A stretch of DNA of 52,195 nucleotides from Umezawaea endophytica (GTDB lineage Bacteria > Actinomycetota > Actinomycetes > Mycobacteriales > Pseudonocardiaceae), in the NCBI RefSeq assembly GCF_025061645.1, contig NZ_JANYMP010000019.1, forward strand, positions 1 through 52,195, in the 5' to 3' direction. Positions 43,729-52,175 of the stretch are shown in pieces (position 1 is the first letter of the stretch; each line of letters begins with the position of its first letter). The notes beneath the pieces are model-generated. The model was not told the DNA's origin. It made no database searches and was given only the letters and a program-made list of their open reading frames with translations. The position numbers and the translations under genes were made by a program.

Positions 43729-44760
43729 ATGCGCACCGCACTGATCGGGTACGGCCTGGGCGGCTCGGCCTTCCACGCCCCGTTCCTGAACACCACACCC
43801 GGCCTGGACTTCAGCGCCGTCGTCACCGGAAACCCAGAGCGCGCAACCGAGGTGCGCTCACGTTATCCGTCGGTCGAAGTACTGTCCTCAGTGGACGACG
43901 TGTGGAACGGCGGCTTCGACCTGGTCGTCGTCACGACCCCGAACCGCTTCCACCACGAACACGCCAGGACGGCGTTGGAGCACGGCCTGCACGTGGTCGT
44001 GGACAAGCCGTTCTCCGGCACCTCCGCGGAAGCCCGCGCGTTGACCGAACTGGCGGAGTCCAACGGTCTGACGCTGGTCCCGTTCCACAACAGACGGTGG
44101 GACGGCGACTTCCTCACCGTGCGACGGCTGGTGGCCGACGGCGACCTCGGCGAGGTGCACCGGTTCGAATCGCGCTTCGAGCGCTGGCGCCCGGAACCCA
44201 AGGCCTCCTGGAAGGAATCGGGCGACCCGGCGGACCTGGGCAGCATCGTCTTCGACCTGGGCACCCACCTGATCGACCAGGCCATCGCGCTCTTCGGCCG
44301 ACCCGAGTCCGTGTACGCGGAGATCCGCGCCCTGCGAGCAGGCGTCCGGGCGGACGACGACGCGTTCCTCGCGCTGACGCACGGGAACGGCGTCGTGTCC
44401 CACCTGTGGGCGGGCGCGCTGACGGCCGACCTCGGCCCGAGGTTCCGCGTGCTGGGCGACAAGGCCGCGTACGTGAAGTTCGGGATGGACCCGCAGGAGG
44501 AACTGCTGAAGTCGGGCGCGACGCCCGGCGAGGGCTGGGGCGTCGACGCCCCGGAGAACTGGGGGTCGCTCCGGGCGGGTCCCGAGGAGACCCGCGTGCC
44601 GACCGAGAACGGGAACTACCCGGCCTTCTACGCGGGAGTCGTCGCGGCGATCAGCGGCGGCACCGCACCGGTACCGCCAGTGGACGCCGTCAGCGGACTG
44701 GAGGTCATCGAGGCCGCCATGCGGTCGGCCGCCACCAAGCAGGTCGTCACGCTGGACTGA
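43729..44760 (+). CDS. Gfo/Idh/MocA-family oxidoreductase
   Basis: 343 residues from ATG 43729; TATCTT ends 7 nt upstream, suggesting a leaderless message. Residues 1-120 are a Rossmann domain (ALIGYGLGGSAFHAPFLNTT, VVTTPNRFHHEHARTALEHG) with the family signature VVVDKPF containing the catalytic Lys. The C-terminal alpha/beta domain has GSIVFDLGTHLIDQAIALFG with the conserved Asp-His region. It reduces or oxidises a sugar or sugar-like substrate with NAD(P); it could equally act on an inositol or an unrelated polyol. It is divergent from the leader-metY-metX operon. Confidence 0.92.
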   Translation: MRTALIGYGLGGSAFHAPFLNTTPGLDFSAVVTGNPERATEVRSRYPSVEVLSSVDDVWNGGFDLVVVTTPNRFHHEHARTALEHGLHVVVDKPFSGTSAEARALTELAESNGLTLVPFHNRRWDGDFLTVRRLVADGDLGEVHRFESRFERWRPEPKASWKESGDPADLGSIVFDLGTHLIDQAIALFGRPESVYAEIRALRAGVRADDDAFLALTHGNGVVSHLWAGALTADLGPRFRVLGDKAAYVKFGMDPQEELLKSGATPGEGWGVDAPENWGSLRAGPEETRVPTENGNYPAFYAGVVAAISGGTAPVPPVDAVSGLEVIEAAMRSAATKQVVTLD

Positions 44761-44790
44761 CGGTGCCGGGCGCCGCACGGCCGATACCTC

Positions 44791-44820
44791 TTGCCCAAGA
44801 AACCTCTCTCAACCTAAGAT
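44791..44820 (+). promoter_or_regulatory. Promoter of the FAD monooxygenase gene
   Basis: TTGCCC (44791-44796), 18 bp, TAAGAT (44815-44820), then 7 nt to ATG 44828: a leaderless configuration. Confidence 0.5.
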
Positions 44821-44827
44821 GTTCACC

Positions 44828-46354
44828 ATGAAAGACACTCATGTGCAGGTCCTGGTGGTCGGAGCAGGCCTCGGCGGCCTGTCGGCCACCCTCTTCCTGG
44901 CCCAGCAGGGCATCGACGTCCTCACCGTCTCCAAGCACGCGGGCACCGCCTTACACCCCAAGGCCACCGGCCAGACCCCCAGGACCATGGAACTCCTGCG
45001 CCGGGCGGGCGTGGAGGACGAGGTCATGGCGGGCAGCGGCGGCCCGATCACCATCAAGATCGCCGAAAGCCTCCAGGGCGAGGTCTTCCGCACCATCGCC
45101 ACCGACGAAGACGCCCCGGACTTCGGCGCCCTGTCCCCCGCCCCCTTCGGCATGGCCTCCCAGGACCACGTGGAACCGGTGCTGCTCGACCGTTCCCGCG
45201 ACCTCGGCGCGGAAGTCCGGTTCCACACCGAACTCGTCTCGTTCACCCAGGACGGGGACGGCGTCGAAGCGCGCCTCCTGGACGTCCCCACCGGACGCCT
45301 CACCACTGTGAGGGCCGACTACCTCGTCGCGGCCGACGGCCACAGGGGCAAGATCCGGGAATCCCTCGGCATCGAGCGGCACGGCCACGGTCCGCTCGCC
45401 GGCCACATCGGCATCATCTTCGAGGCCGACCTCTCCCTCCACACCGCTCCCGGCCGCACCACGCTGTTCTACCTCCGCAACCAGGCCTTCACCGGCGCCT
45501 TCGTCTCCCTCACCACCGACCGCCGCCACGTCCTCACCATCGAGCACGACAGCCGCGAGTCCCTGGCCGACTACGACGAGGACCGCTGCACGGCACTGAT
45601 CCGGACGGCCACCGACGTCCCCGACCTGACCCCGAAGATCCTCGACGTCACCCGCTGGGAGATGGCGGCGTGGATGGCCGACCGCTTCTCGTCGGGACGC
45701 GTCTTCCTCGTCGGCGACGCCGCGAAGGTGACCCCGCCGACCGGCGGCCTCGGCGGCAACACGGCGGTCCAGGACGGCTACGACATCGCCTGGAAACTGG
45801 CCGCGGTGCTCAAGGGCGAGGCCGGAACGGGCCTCCTCGCCAGCTACGAGGCCGAACGGCGCCCGTACGCCCAAGCGGTCGTCGACAGCTCGTACCGCAA
45901 CTACGTCGAACGGTTCGCCCCCCACCTGATGGACGACGACGTCCCGGCCCCGATCGACTACCTGGAACTGGGTTTCGGCTTCCCCTGCCGCTCCTCGGCC
46001 GTGCTGCCGGAGGACGACGACGCGGCAATGGAGGACCCGTTCACCTCCACCGGCCGCCCCGGCTACCGGGCCCCGCACGTCACCGTGCGGCACAACGGTT
46101 CCGAAACGTCCACAGTGGACCTGTTCGGCCGGGGCTGGGTCCTCGTCACCCTCGACCCGGCCTGGAACGACTGCGGGGTGGACGTTCCCGTCCTCACCGA
46201 CCCGTCCGGCCGGCTGGGGACGCGCTACGGCATCGGCGACCGCGGCGCCAGCCTCGTCCGCCCCGACGGCGTCGTGGCCTGGCGCAGCCCGGACCTCGTC
46301 CTCGATCCGGGGGCTACGGTTCGGCGGGTACTCGACTCCGTGCTCGACCGCTGA
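44828..46354 (+). CDS. FAD-dependent aromatic-type monooxygenase
   Basis: 508 residues from ATG 44828; ATG 44819 lies in the likely -10 and would add 3 residues. Class A flavin monooxygenase motifs are complete: VLVVGAGLGGLSATLFLAQQG (ADP binding), DYLVAADGHRGKIRESLG (the DG motif) and RVFLVGDAAKVTPPTGGLGG (second FAD site). The C-terminal thioredoxin-like domain (WVLVTLDPAWNDCG) is like those of anthracycline and tetracycline hydroxylases such as RdmE. No biosynthetic cluster surrounds it, so it more probably modifies a xenobiotic or phenolic compound. Its end overlaps the convergent MFS gene by 41 bp. Confidence 0.9.
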   Translation: MKDTHVQVLVVGAGLGGLSATLFLAQQGIDVLTVSKHAGTALHPKATGQTPRTMELLRRAGVEDEVMAGSGGPITIKIAESLQGEVFRTIATDEDAPDFGALSPAPFGMASQDHVEPVLLDRSRDLGAEVRFHTELVSFTQDGDGVEARLLDVPTGRLTTVRADYLVAADGHRGKIRESLGIERHGHGPLAGHIGIIFEADLSLHTAPGRTTLFYLRNQAFTGAFVSLTTDRRHVLTIEHDSRESLADYDEDRCTALIRTATDVPDLTPKILDVTRWEMAAWMADRFSSGRVFLVGDAAKVTPPTGGLGGNTAVQDGYDIAWKLAAVLKGEAGTGLLASYEAERRPYAQAVVDSSYRNYVERFAPHLMDDDVPAPIDYLELGFGFPCRSSAVLPEDDDAAMEDPFTSTGRPGYRAPHVTVRHNGSETSTVDLFGRGWVLVTLDPAWNDCGVDVPVLTDPSGRLGTRYGIGDRGASLVRPDGVVAWRSPDLVLDPGATVRRVLDSVLDR

Positions 46355-47609
46355 TCGTCTCCCCGATCGCCAGGACGCACGCGGCGCTCACCAGCGCGCC
46401 GCCGACCAGGTACAGCGACACCGGCCAGCTCTCCTGCCCGGCCGTCAACCCCAGCAGCGCGGCGGCGACCAGCGGGGACAGCCCTCCCCCGAGCACCGCC
46501 CCCAACTGGTAGCTCAACGACACCCCGCTGTAGCGGATCTTCGGGCCGAACAGCTCGGCGTAGTAGGCGGGCATCGGCCCGAAGATCGCCGCGGACCCGG
46601 CGAACCCGATCACCATCGCCACCAGCACCAACCCCGGCGACCGCGTGTCCACCAGCCAGAACAGCGGGAACGCGAACACCCCGAGGAACACGGCCCCGCC
46701 CAGCATCACCGGCAGCCGCCCCACCCGGTCCGACAGCCGGGCGAACAGCAGGATCGTGACGGCCTGCGCGAACGCCCCCACCAGCGTGGCGTTCAAGATC
46801 ACCGACCGCGACATCCCGAGCTGCCGCGTGGCGTAGGACGCGGTGAACGTGGCCAGCACGAAGATGAACATGTTGAACCCGAAGTTCACCCCGGCCCCCA
46901 GCAGCACCGTCCGCCAGTGGTTCCTCAGCACCACCGCCACCGGCAGCTTCACCGTGCCCTCCTCGGCGCGGGCCCGCTCGAACACCGGGCTCTCCTGCAC
47001 CGACAGCCGCACGTACAACCCGACCCCGACCAGCAGCAGGCTGAACAGGAACGGGATCCGCCACCCCCACACCAGGAAGTCCGGTCCGGACGCCGCCACG
47101 GCCAGCGACATCGCCCCGCTCGCCAGCAGCAGCCCCAGCGGCGACCCGAGGAACGTCCAGCTCCCGTACCACCCGGACCGGCCCGGCGGCGCGTGCTCGA
47201 CCGTCATCAGCGTCGCCCCGCCCTGCTCGCCGCCCAGGAAGAACCCCTGCACCACCCGGAGCAGGATCAGCAGCACCGGCGCCAGGATGCCGATCGACGA
47301 GTACGTGGGCAGCAGCCCGATGAGCGCCGTGCACACCCCCGTCACGGTCAGCGTCAGCACCAGCATCGTCCGCCGACCGATCCGGTCGCCGAAGTGCCCG
47401 ATCACCACCCCGCCGAGCGGCCGCGCCAGGAATCCCGCCCCGAACGTGGCCAGCGAGAGCAGCGTGCCGATCCGCGGGTCGAACGACGGGAAGAACAGCT
47501 TGTCGAACACCAGCGCGGACGCCGTGCCGTAGAGCAGGAAGTCGTAGAGCTCCACCGCGTTGCCCGCGCTGGAAGCCAGTGCCACCCGACGCACCCCGGA
47601 AGTCGCCAT
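46314..47609 (-). CDS. MFS transporter, metabolite:H+ symporter (MHS) type
   Basis: 431 residues from ATG 47609 (GTG 47612 possible). Twelve helices are predicted by eye. The MHS signature is present: ASSAGNAVELYDFLLYGTAS at helix 1, FGAGFLARPLGGVVIGHFGDRIGRR across loop 2-3, LLRVVQGFFLGGEQGGA and the loop 8-9 LFARLSDRVGRLPVM. Relatives import organic acids or osmolytes such as shikimate, proline/betaine or alpha-ketoglutarate. The substrate here is unknown. It overlaps the end of the FAD monooxygenase gene but is transcribed toward it. Confidence 0.93.
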   Translation of the reverse strand: MATSGVRRVALASSAGNAVELYDFLLYGTASALVFDKLFFPSFDPRIGTLLSLATFGAGFLARPLGGVVIGHFGDRIGRRTMLVLTLTVTGVCTALIGLLPTYSSIGILAPVLLILLRVVQGFFLGGEQGGATLMTVEHAPPGRSGWYGSWTFLGSPLGLLLASGAMSLAVAASGPDFLVWGWRIPFLFSLLLVGVGLYVRLSVQESPVFERARAEEGTVKLPVAVVLRNHWRTVLLGAGVNFGFNMFIFVLATFTASYATRQLGMSRSVILNATLVGAFAQAVTILLFARLSDRVGRLPVMLGGAVFLGVFAFPLFWLVDTRSPGLVLVAMVIGFAGSAAIFGPMPAYYAELFGPKIRYSGVSLSYQLGAVLGGGLSPLVAAALLGLTAGQESWPVSLYLVGGALVSAACVLAIGETISGRARSRVPAEP

Positions 47610-47764
47610 CACCCCAGGGTGCCGAGTCGATCATGTTCTGCACACCGCCCGTGGGACGAACGCGGAACTGGTCCGGAGTGGTCAACGGTCACCGAAACCA
47701 CCCGATCCGGTGTTACCGCCCGGTTGGGTCGTGGTGCAGGCGCCCGCCGCGCCACTGTGGTCGC

Positions 47765-48157
47765 ATGGCACCACTCCCCCTCCTCGCGGCCTTCGCCGCG
47801 GTGATCCCCTTCCTGCCGGTCGCCGACATCGCTCCCCCGGCCGGATCGGAACTCGTCCCCTCGTCCACGATCGTGCTGACCACCTCGACCGCCGACGCGG
47901 GCGTGCGGTCGGCGACCCTGCACTGCGAGCCGCCCGGCGGGTCCCACCCGAACGCGCGGGCGGCGTGCGACGACCTGCTGTGGTCGGACGGCGACGTGCA
48001 GGCGGTCCAGGACGCGGACTCGCTGTGCACCTTCGACTACCGGCCGGTGCACGTCACCGCCGCGGGGAGCTGGCGCGGTCAGGAGCGGAACTTCGACCAC
48101 GTCTACCCGAACGCGTGCGCCATGCGCGTCGACACCGGGGCGGTCTTCCAGTTCTGA
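47765..48157 (+). CDS. Secreted subtilisin inhibitor (SSI family)
   Basis: 130 residues, ATG 47765, short signal peptide. The mature part follows the Streptomyces subtilisin inhibitor pattern: LHCEPPGGSHPNARAACDDL, the reactive-site loop SLCTFDYRPVHV, GSWRGQ, NACAM and a terminal TGAVFQF. The four cysteines (54, 68, 88, 118) match the two SSI disulfides. By alignment with SSI (P1 Met in CPMVYDP) the P1 residue is Phe90, predicting inhibition of subtilisin/chymotrypsin-like proteases rather than trypsin. It could restrain extracellular subtilases such as the one at 2245. Confidence 0.9.
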   Translation: MAPLPLLAAFAAVIPFLPVADIAPPAGSELVPSSTIVLTTSTADAGVRSATLHCEPPGGSHPNARAACDDLLWSDGDVQAVQDADSLCTFDYRPVHVTAAGSWRGQERNFDHVYPNACAMRVDTGAVFQF

Positions 48158-48225
48158 CCGGTTCCAGGCGGTCTCAGGTCGTGCCGGCTAGGGTCGGGGC
48201 GACCTGAGTTCCGTTGGGGGGAACA

Positions 48226-50157
48226 GTGGAGGACTTCCTGCTCTACGCCGTCGGCGTGCCCGTGACGTTCCTGGCCCTGGTGCTGGGGATGGCGCTCGCG
48301 GCCCGGCGCATCCTCGGCATGCGGGTCGGGCTCGTCCGGACGACGATCGCGACGCTGCTGGCGATGTCGTCCACCGGCAGCCTGTTCAGCTCGCTGGCGG
48401 ACGACCAGGGCGCGAGCTCGGCGCTCGCGACCGTCCTGTTCGGCGTGACGCTGCTGCTCCTGATCGGCATGCTGGCGCTGGCCGAGGTGGTCGTGCCGAC
48501 CGGGTCGATCCCGCCGCCGGTGGACTGGTTCCGGGCGGTGCGCGGGCGGATCGCCCGGACGCGGCGGTACTCGCGGATCACGGCCATCGCGGTGCGGCAC
48601 GGGCTCGGGCCGTACCTGCGCGGGCGGGAGCGGACGGACACCGCACTGGCGCGGTCGGTGCGGCTCGCGCTGGAGGACGGCGGCGTGACGTTCGTGAAGC
48701 TCGGGCAGGTCCTGTCGACGCGGCCGGACCTGCTGCCGCCCGACTTCATCGACGAGCTGACCCTGTTGCAGGACAACGTGCCCGCCGCACCGTGGGACCA
48801 GGTGCGGGCGGTGCTGGTCGAGGAACTGGGGCAGGCGCCGGAAGCCGTGTTCGCGGAGTTCGACGAGCGGCCGATGGCGGCGGCGTCGATCGCCCAGGTG
48901 CACCTCGCGCTGTTGAAGACCGGCGAGGAGGTCGTGGTGAAGGTGCAGCGGCCGGGGGTGCGGAAGGTCGCCGAAGGCGACCTGGACATCGTGGCGCGGC
49001 TGGCGAGGACGTTGCAGGAGCGCACCCGGTGGGGTCGGGCGATGGGCGTGCTCGACCTGGCGACCGGGTTTTCCGTCGCGCTGCGCGAAGAACTGGACTT
49101 CCGGGTCGAGGCGCGGAACCTGGCGACGGTCGCCGCCGCGTCCGTCGGGCAGGACGTCGGCCTGCCCGCGGTGCACGAGGACCTCTGCACCGCGAGGGTC
49201 CTGGTGATGCAGCGGCTGTCCGGGGTGCCGATGCGCGCCGCCGGACCGGTGCTGGACGAGCGGGGCGCCGACCGCGGGGCGCTCGCCACGACGCTGCTGT
49301 CGTACCTGCTGCGCCAGGTGATGCTGGACGGGGTGTTCCACGCCGACCCCCATCCGGGCAACATCATGCTGCTGGCCGACGGCCGTCTCGGACTGCTGGA
49401 CTTCGGCTCGGTCGGCCGGATCGACGCCCAGCTCCGGTCGGCGCTGCGGCGGCTGCTGCTGGCCATCGACCGCGGCGACCCGGCCGGGCTGTGCGACGCG
49501 CTGCTGGAACTCGTGACCAGACCGGACGAGATAGACGCCCAGCAGTTGGAGCGAGCGCTCGGCCAGTTCATGGCCCGCCACCTGAGCGCCGGGATGCGGC
49601 CGGACGTCGAGATGTTCGGCGACCTGTTCCGGCTCGTCTACCGGTACGACCTGAGCATCCCGCCGGAGGTCGCGGCGGTGTTCCGCGCGCTCGCGACGCT
49701 GGAGGGCACGCTCGGCACCATCGCCCCCGGCTTCAACATCGTGGTCGAGTCGCGCGCCTTCGCCGCCGCGCAGATCGACGAGCACCTCACGCCGGAGTCG
49801 ATGCGGCGCGCGGTCGTCGAGGAACTGCACTCCGTGCTGCCGATGCTGCGCCGCCTGCCGCGGCGGGTGGACCGCATCACCAGCGCGTTGGAGCAGGGGC
49901 GGCTCGGCGTGAACGTCCGGCTGTTCGCCGACGACCGCGACCGCCGGTTCGTGACGGGCCTGCTACACCAGGTGATGCTCACCGGGCTGGGCGCGACCGC
50001 CGGGGTCATGGCCGTGCTGCTGCTCGGCGGCACCGGCGGCCCGCAGGTGGTGCCGGGCATCGAGCTGCACCACCTGTTCGGGTACAACCTGCTGGTCGTC
50101 AGCGTCCTGCTGGGGTTGCGGGTGGTGGTGACGATCTTCCGCCCACGTGGCGCATGA
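48226..50157 (+). CDS. AarF/UbiB/ABC1-family protein kinase-like ATPase
   Basis: 643 residues from GTG 48226, with GGGGGGAA just upstream; a TTG at 48214 is part of that region. Two N-terminal helices and two C-terminal helices flank the ABC1 core: FVKLGQVLSTRPDLLPP (KxGQ), the Ala-rich MAAASIAQVHLA, VVKVQRPGV, then HADPHPGNIMLL and LLDFGSVG (catalytic and metal loops). UbiB-type proteins support isoprenoid quinone or lipid homeostasis. This is a stand-alone actinobacterial form with extra membrane anchors. Confidence 0.93.
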   Translation: MEDFLLYAVGVPVTFLALVLGMALAARRILGMRVGLVRTTIATLLAMSSTGSLFSSLADDQGASSALATVLFGVTLLLLIGMLALAEVVVPTGSIPPPVDWFRAVRGRIARTRRYSRITAIAVRHGLGPYLRGRERTDTALARSVRLALEDGGVTFVKLGQVLSTRPDLLPPDFIDELTLLQDNVPAAPWDQVRAVLVEELGQAPEAVFAEFDERPMAAASIAQVHLALLKTGEEVVVKVQRPGVRKVAEGDLDIVARLARTLQERTRWGRAMGVLDLATGFSVALREELDFRVEARNLATVAAASVGQDVGLPAVHEDLCTARVLVMQRLSGVPMRAAGPVLDERGADRGALATTLLSYLLRQVMLDGVFHADPHPGNIMLLADGRLGLLDFGSVGRIDAQLRSALRRLLLAIDRGDPAGLCDALLELVTRPDEIDAQQLERALGQFMARHLSAGMRPDVEMFGDLFRLVYRYDLSIPPEVAAVFRALATLEGTLGTIAPGFNIVVESRAFAAAQIDEHLTPESMRRAVVEELHSVLPMLRRLPRRVDRITSALEQGRLGVNVRLFADDRDRRFVTGLLHQVMLTGLGATAGVMAVLLLGGTGGPQVVPGIELHHLFGYNLLVVSVLLGLRVVVTIFRPRGA

Positions 50158-50224
50158 CGCAGTTCGCCGTCCGCCCCGGAGCCGTAGGCTGCGAAGGGGC
50201 TTGTCCATTCGAAAGGGCGAAGAC

Positions 50225-50713
50225 TTGAGCATCTACGACATCCCGGTCAACACGATCTCCGGCGAGCCGACCACGTTGGAGTCACTGCGCGGGAAGGCCG
50301 TCCTCGTCGTGAACGTGGCGTCCAAGTGCGGCGCGACCCCGCAGTACACGGCGCTGGAGCAGCTCCAGAAGCAGTACGGCGACCAGGGTTTCTCGGTGGT
50401 CGGCTTCCCGTGCAACCAGTTCATGGGCCAGGAGCCGGGCACCTCGGAGGAGATCGCGACGTTCTGCTCCACGACGTACGGCGTGACGTTCCCGCTGTTC
50501 GAGAAGATCGAGGTGAACGGCGAGAACCGGCACCCCGTCTACGCCGAGCTGACGAAGACCGCCGACGCCGACGGCAACGCGGGCGACATCGGCTGGAACT
50601 TCGAGAAGTTCCTGGTCAGCCCGGAGGGTGAGGTCGTGGCGCGGTTCCGCACGCCGACGCAGCCCGACGACGAGCGGGTCGTCAAGGCCATCGAGGCCGT
50701 CCTGCCCGCGTGA
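50225..50713 (+). CDS. Glutathione peroxidase family protein (Cys type)
   Basis: 162 residues from TTG 50225, with GAAAGGG about 9 nt upstream; no better in-frame start lies nearby and the family N-terminus (SIYDIPVNTISGE) begins right there. Peroxidatic Cys35 is in NVASKCGATPQY, resolving Cys63 in GFPCNQFMGQEPG, and the catalytic Trp in GWNFEKFLV. The second Cys predicts a thioredoxin-dependent peroxidase, in line with actinomycetes lacking glutathione. It reduces hydroperoxides in the cytoplasm. A terminator follows the stop. Confidence 0.94.
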   Translation: MSIYDIPVNTISGEPTTLESLRGKAVLVVNVASKCGATPQYTALEQLQKQYGDQGFSVVGFPCNQFMGQEPGTSEEIATFCSTTYGVTFPLFEKIEVNGENRHPVYAELTKTADADGNAGDIGWNFEKFLVSPEGEVVARFRTPTQPDDERVVKAIEAVLPA

Positions 50714-50721
50714 CGCGCTGA

Positions 50722-50746
50722 GGGGAGCCCCTGCGCGGGGCTCCCC
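50722..50746. terminator. Bidirectional terminator between peroxidase and galE
   Basis: GGGGAGCCCC (50722-50731) pairs with GGGGCTCCCC (50737-50746), 5-nt loop; outer GTGAC/GTCAC (50710, 50747) extend it after an internal loop. The galE stop lies at its right edge. Confidence 0.88.
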
Positions 50747-50747
50747 G

Positions 50748-51701
50748 TCACGTGCGGGAGCGGTGGAACGCCCAGGCGTCCGCGATGATGTCCCTCAACT
50801 CCGGCTTCGCCTGCCGCCAGCCCAGTTCGGTGCGGGCCTTCTCGGCGGACGCGACGCTCGCGACCGGGTCGCCCTCGCGGCGGGGCGCGACGCGCGTCGG
50901 AACGGGGTGGCCGGTCACCTCGCGCACCGCGTCGACGACCTCGCGGATCGAGAAACCCCGGCCGTTGCCCAGGTTGTAGACCTTGTGCTTGCCGGGCTCG
51001 GCCGCCTCCAGCGCGAGCACGTGCGCCGAAGCCAGGTCCTCGATGTGGATGTAGTCGCGCACGGACGTGCCGTCCGGCGTCGGGTAGTCGTCGCCGAACA
51101 GCAGGAACTCGGCCCGCTTGCCCGCCGCCACGTCCAGCACCATCGGGATCAGGTGCGTCTCCGGCGTGTGCCGCTCGCCGAGGTGCCCGCTGGCGCCCGC
51201 CGCGTTGAAGTACCGCAGGCTCACCGCGCCGAGACCGTGGGCCTGGCACTCCCACGGCAGCATGGTGTCCACAATGGACTTGCTCGCCGCGTAGGGGTTC
51301 TGCGGGTCGATCGGCGAGTCCTCGGCCAACGGCTCCAGGCCCGCGTCGGCGTACATCGAGCCGGTGGAGGAGAAGATCAGCCGCTTGACGTCGTTGGCGC
51401 GCATGGAGTCCAGCAGCGTCATGGTGCCGCGCACGTTCACGTCGAAGTACAGGTCGGGCTTGCGCACCGACTCGCCGACGGAGATCTTGGCCGCGAAGTG
51501 CAGCACCGCGTCGAACGTCGAGTCGACCACCTGCGCCGCCGCACTGAGCGGCAGCTCGTGCAGCACGGCCCCCTCGGGCACGTTGTCCACGAACCCGGTC
51601 GACAGGTCGTCCAGCACCTCGACCTCGTGCCCGGCCGCCACCAGCGCCACGACCGTGGCGCTGCCGATGTACCCGGCGCCGCCCGTGACCAGCAGCTTCA
51701 T
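50748..51701 (-). CDS. galE: UDP-glucose 4-epimerase
   Basis: 317 residues, ATG 51701, preceded by GGGAG. Extended SDR features: NAD site VTGGAGYIGSATVVALV, VLDDLSTG, HFAAKISVGESV, SSTGSMYAD with the catalytic Ser, YAASK with Tyr and Lys, and RYFNAAGASG. GTSVRDYIHIEDLA and the closing ELGWRQAKP are typical of GalE. It interconverts UDP-glucose and UDP-galactose for cell-wall arabinogalactan and exopolysaccharide. It is monocistronic and divergent from the mutarotase gene. Confidence 0.93.
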   Translation of the reverse strand: MKLLVTGGAGYIGSATVVALVAAGHEVEVLDDLSTGFVDNVPEGAVLHELPLSAAAQVVDSTFDAVLHFAAKISVGESVRKPDLYFDVNVRGTMTLLDSMRANDVKRLIFSSTGSMYADAGLEPLAEDSPIDPQNPYAASKSIVDTMLPWECQAHGLGAVSLRYFNAAGASGHLGERHTPETHLIPMVLDVAAGKRAEFLLFGDDYPTPDGTSVRDYIHIEDLASAHVLALEAAEPGKHKVYNLGNGRGFSIREVVDAVREVTGHPVPTRVAPRREGDPVASVASAEKARTELGWRQAKPELRDIIADAWAFHRSRT

Positions 51702-51820
51702 CCATCACTCCCAGGTTGGTGGTCCCCGACTCGGACCCGACCCTACGCGGGAGCACGGGGAGCGCCGACACATCGGACGTCTGTAGTCTCGCGGCGACGC
51801 CCACGGACAGAGGAGCAGCG

Positions 51821-52159
51821 ATGTCGGCTTCCACCCCTCAACGGCACATCCGAGTCGTCGGACTGCTCCCCGAGAAGCGCGCGGAGTACCTGCGCCTGCA
51901 CGAGGTCGTGTGGCCCGACGTCGAGGCCAGGCTCACCGCGAGCGGCATCACGAACTACTCGATCTTCCTGCTCGGCGACCGGCTGATCTCGTACTACGAG
52001 TACGTCGGCGACGACTACGAGGCGGACATGGCCCTCATCGCCGCCGACCCGACCACCCAGGAGTGGTGGACCCTCACCGACCCGTGCCAGGTGCCCGTGC
52101 CAGAAGCCGAGGAGGGGCAGTTGTGGGCGGACGCCACCGAGGTGTGGCACATGGGCTGA
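51821..52159 (+). CDS. L-rhamnose mutarotase family protein
   Basis: 112 residues, ATG 51821, with AGAGGAG upstream and a TAGTCT -10-like element at 51784. The RhaM pattern is clear: the N-terminal VVGLLPEKRAEYLRLHEVVWPDV with the conserved His, SIFLLGDRLISYYEYVGDDYEADMA and DPTTQEWWTLTDPCQVPVP ending in WHMG. It interconverts alpha and beta anomers of L-rhamnose or a related sugar such as fucose. No rhamnose catabolic genes are seen in the remaining 36 bases. Confidence 0.92.
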   Translation: MSASTPQRHIRVVGLLPEKRAEYLRLHEVVWPDVEARLTASGITNYSIFLLGDRLISYYEYVGDDYEADMALIAADPTTQEWWTLTDPCQVPVPEAEEGQLWADATEVWHMG

Positions 52160-52175
52160 CCCGGCCCGCGCGTGG

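Noticed and set aside
44828-46354. FAD monooxygenase as part of an aromatic polyketide cluster
   Set aside because: No ketosynthase, carrier protein or cyclase gene in the neighbourhood; family resemblance alone is not enough.
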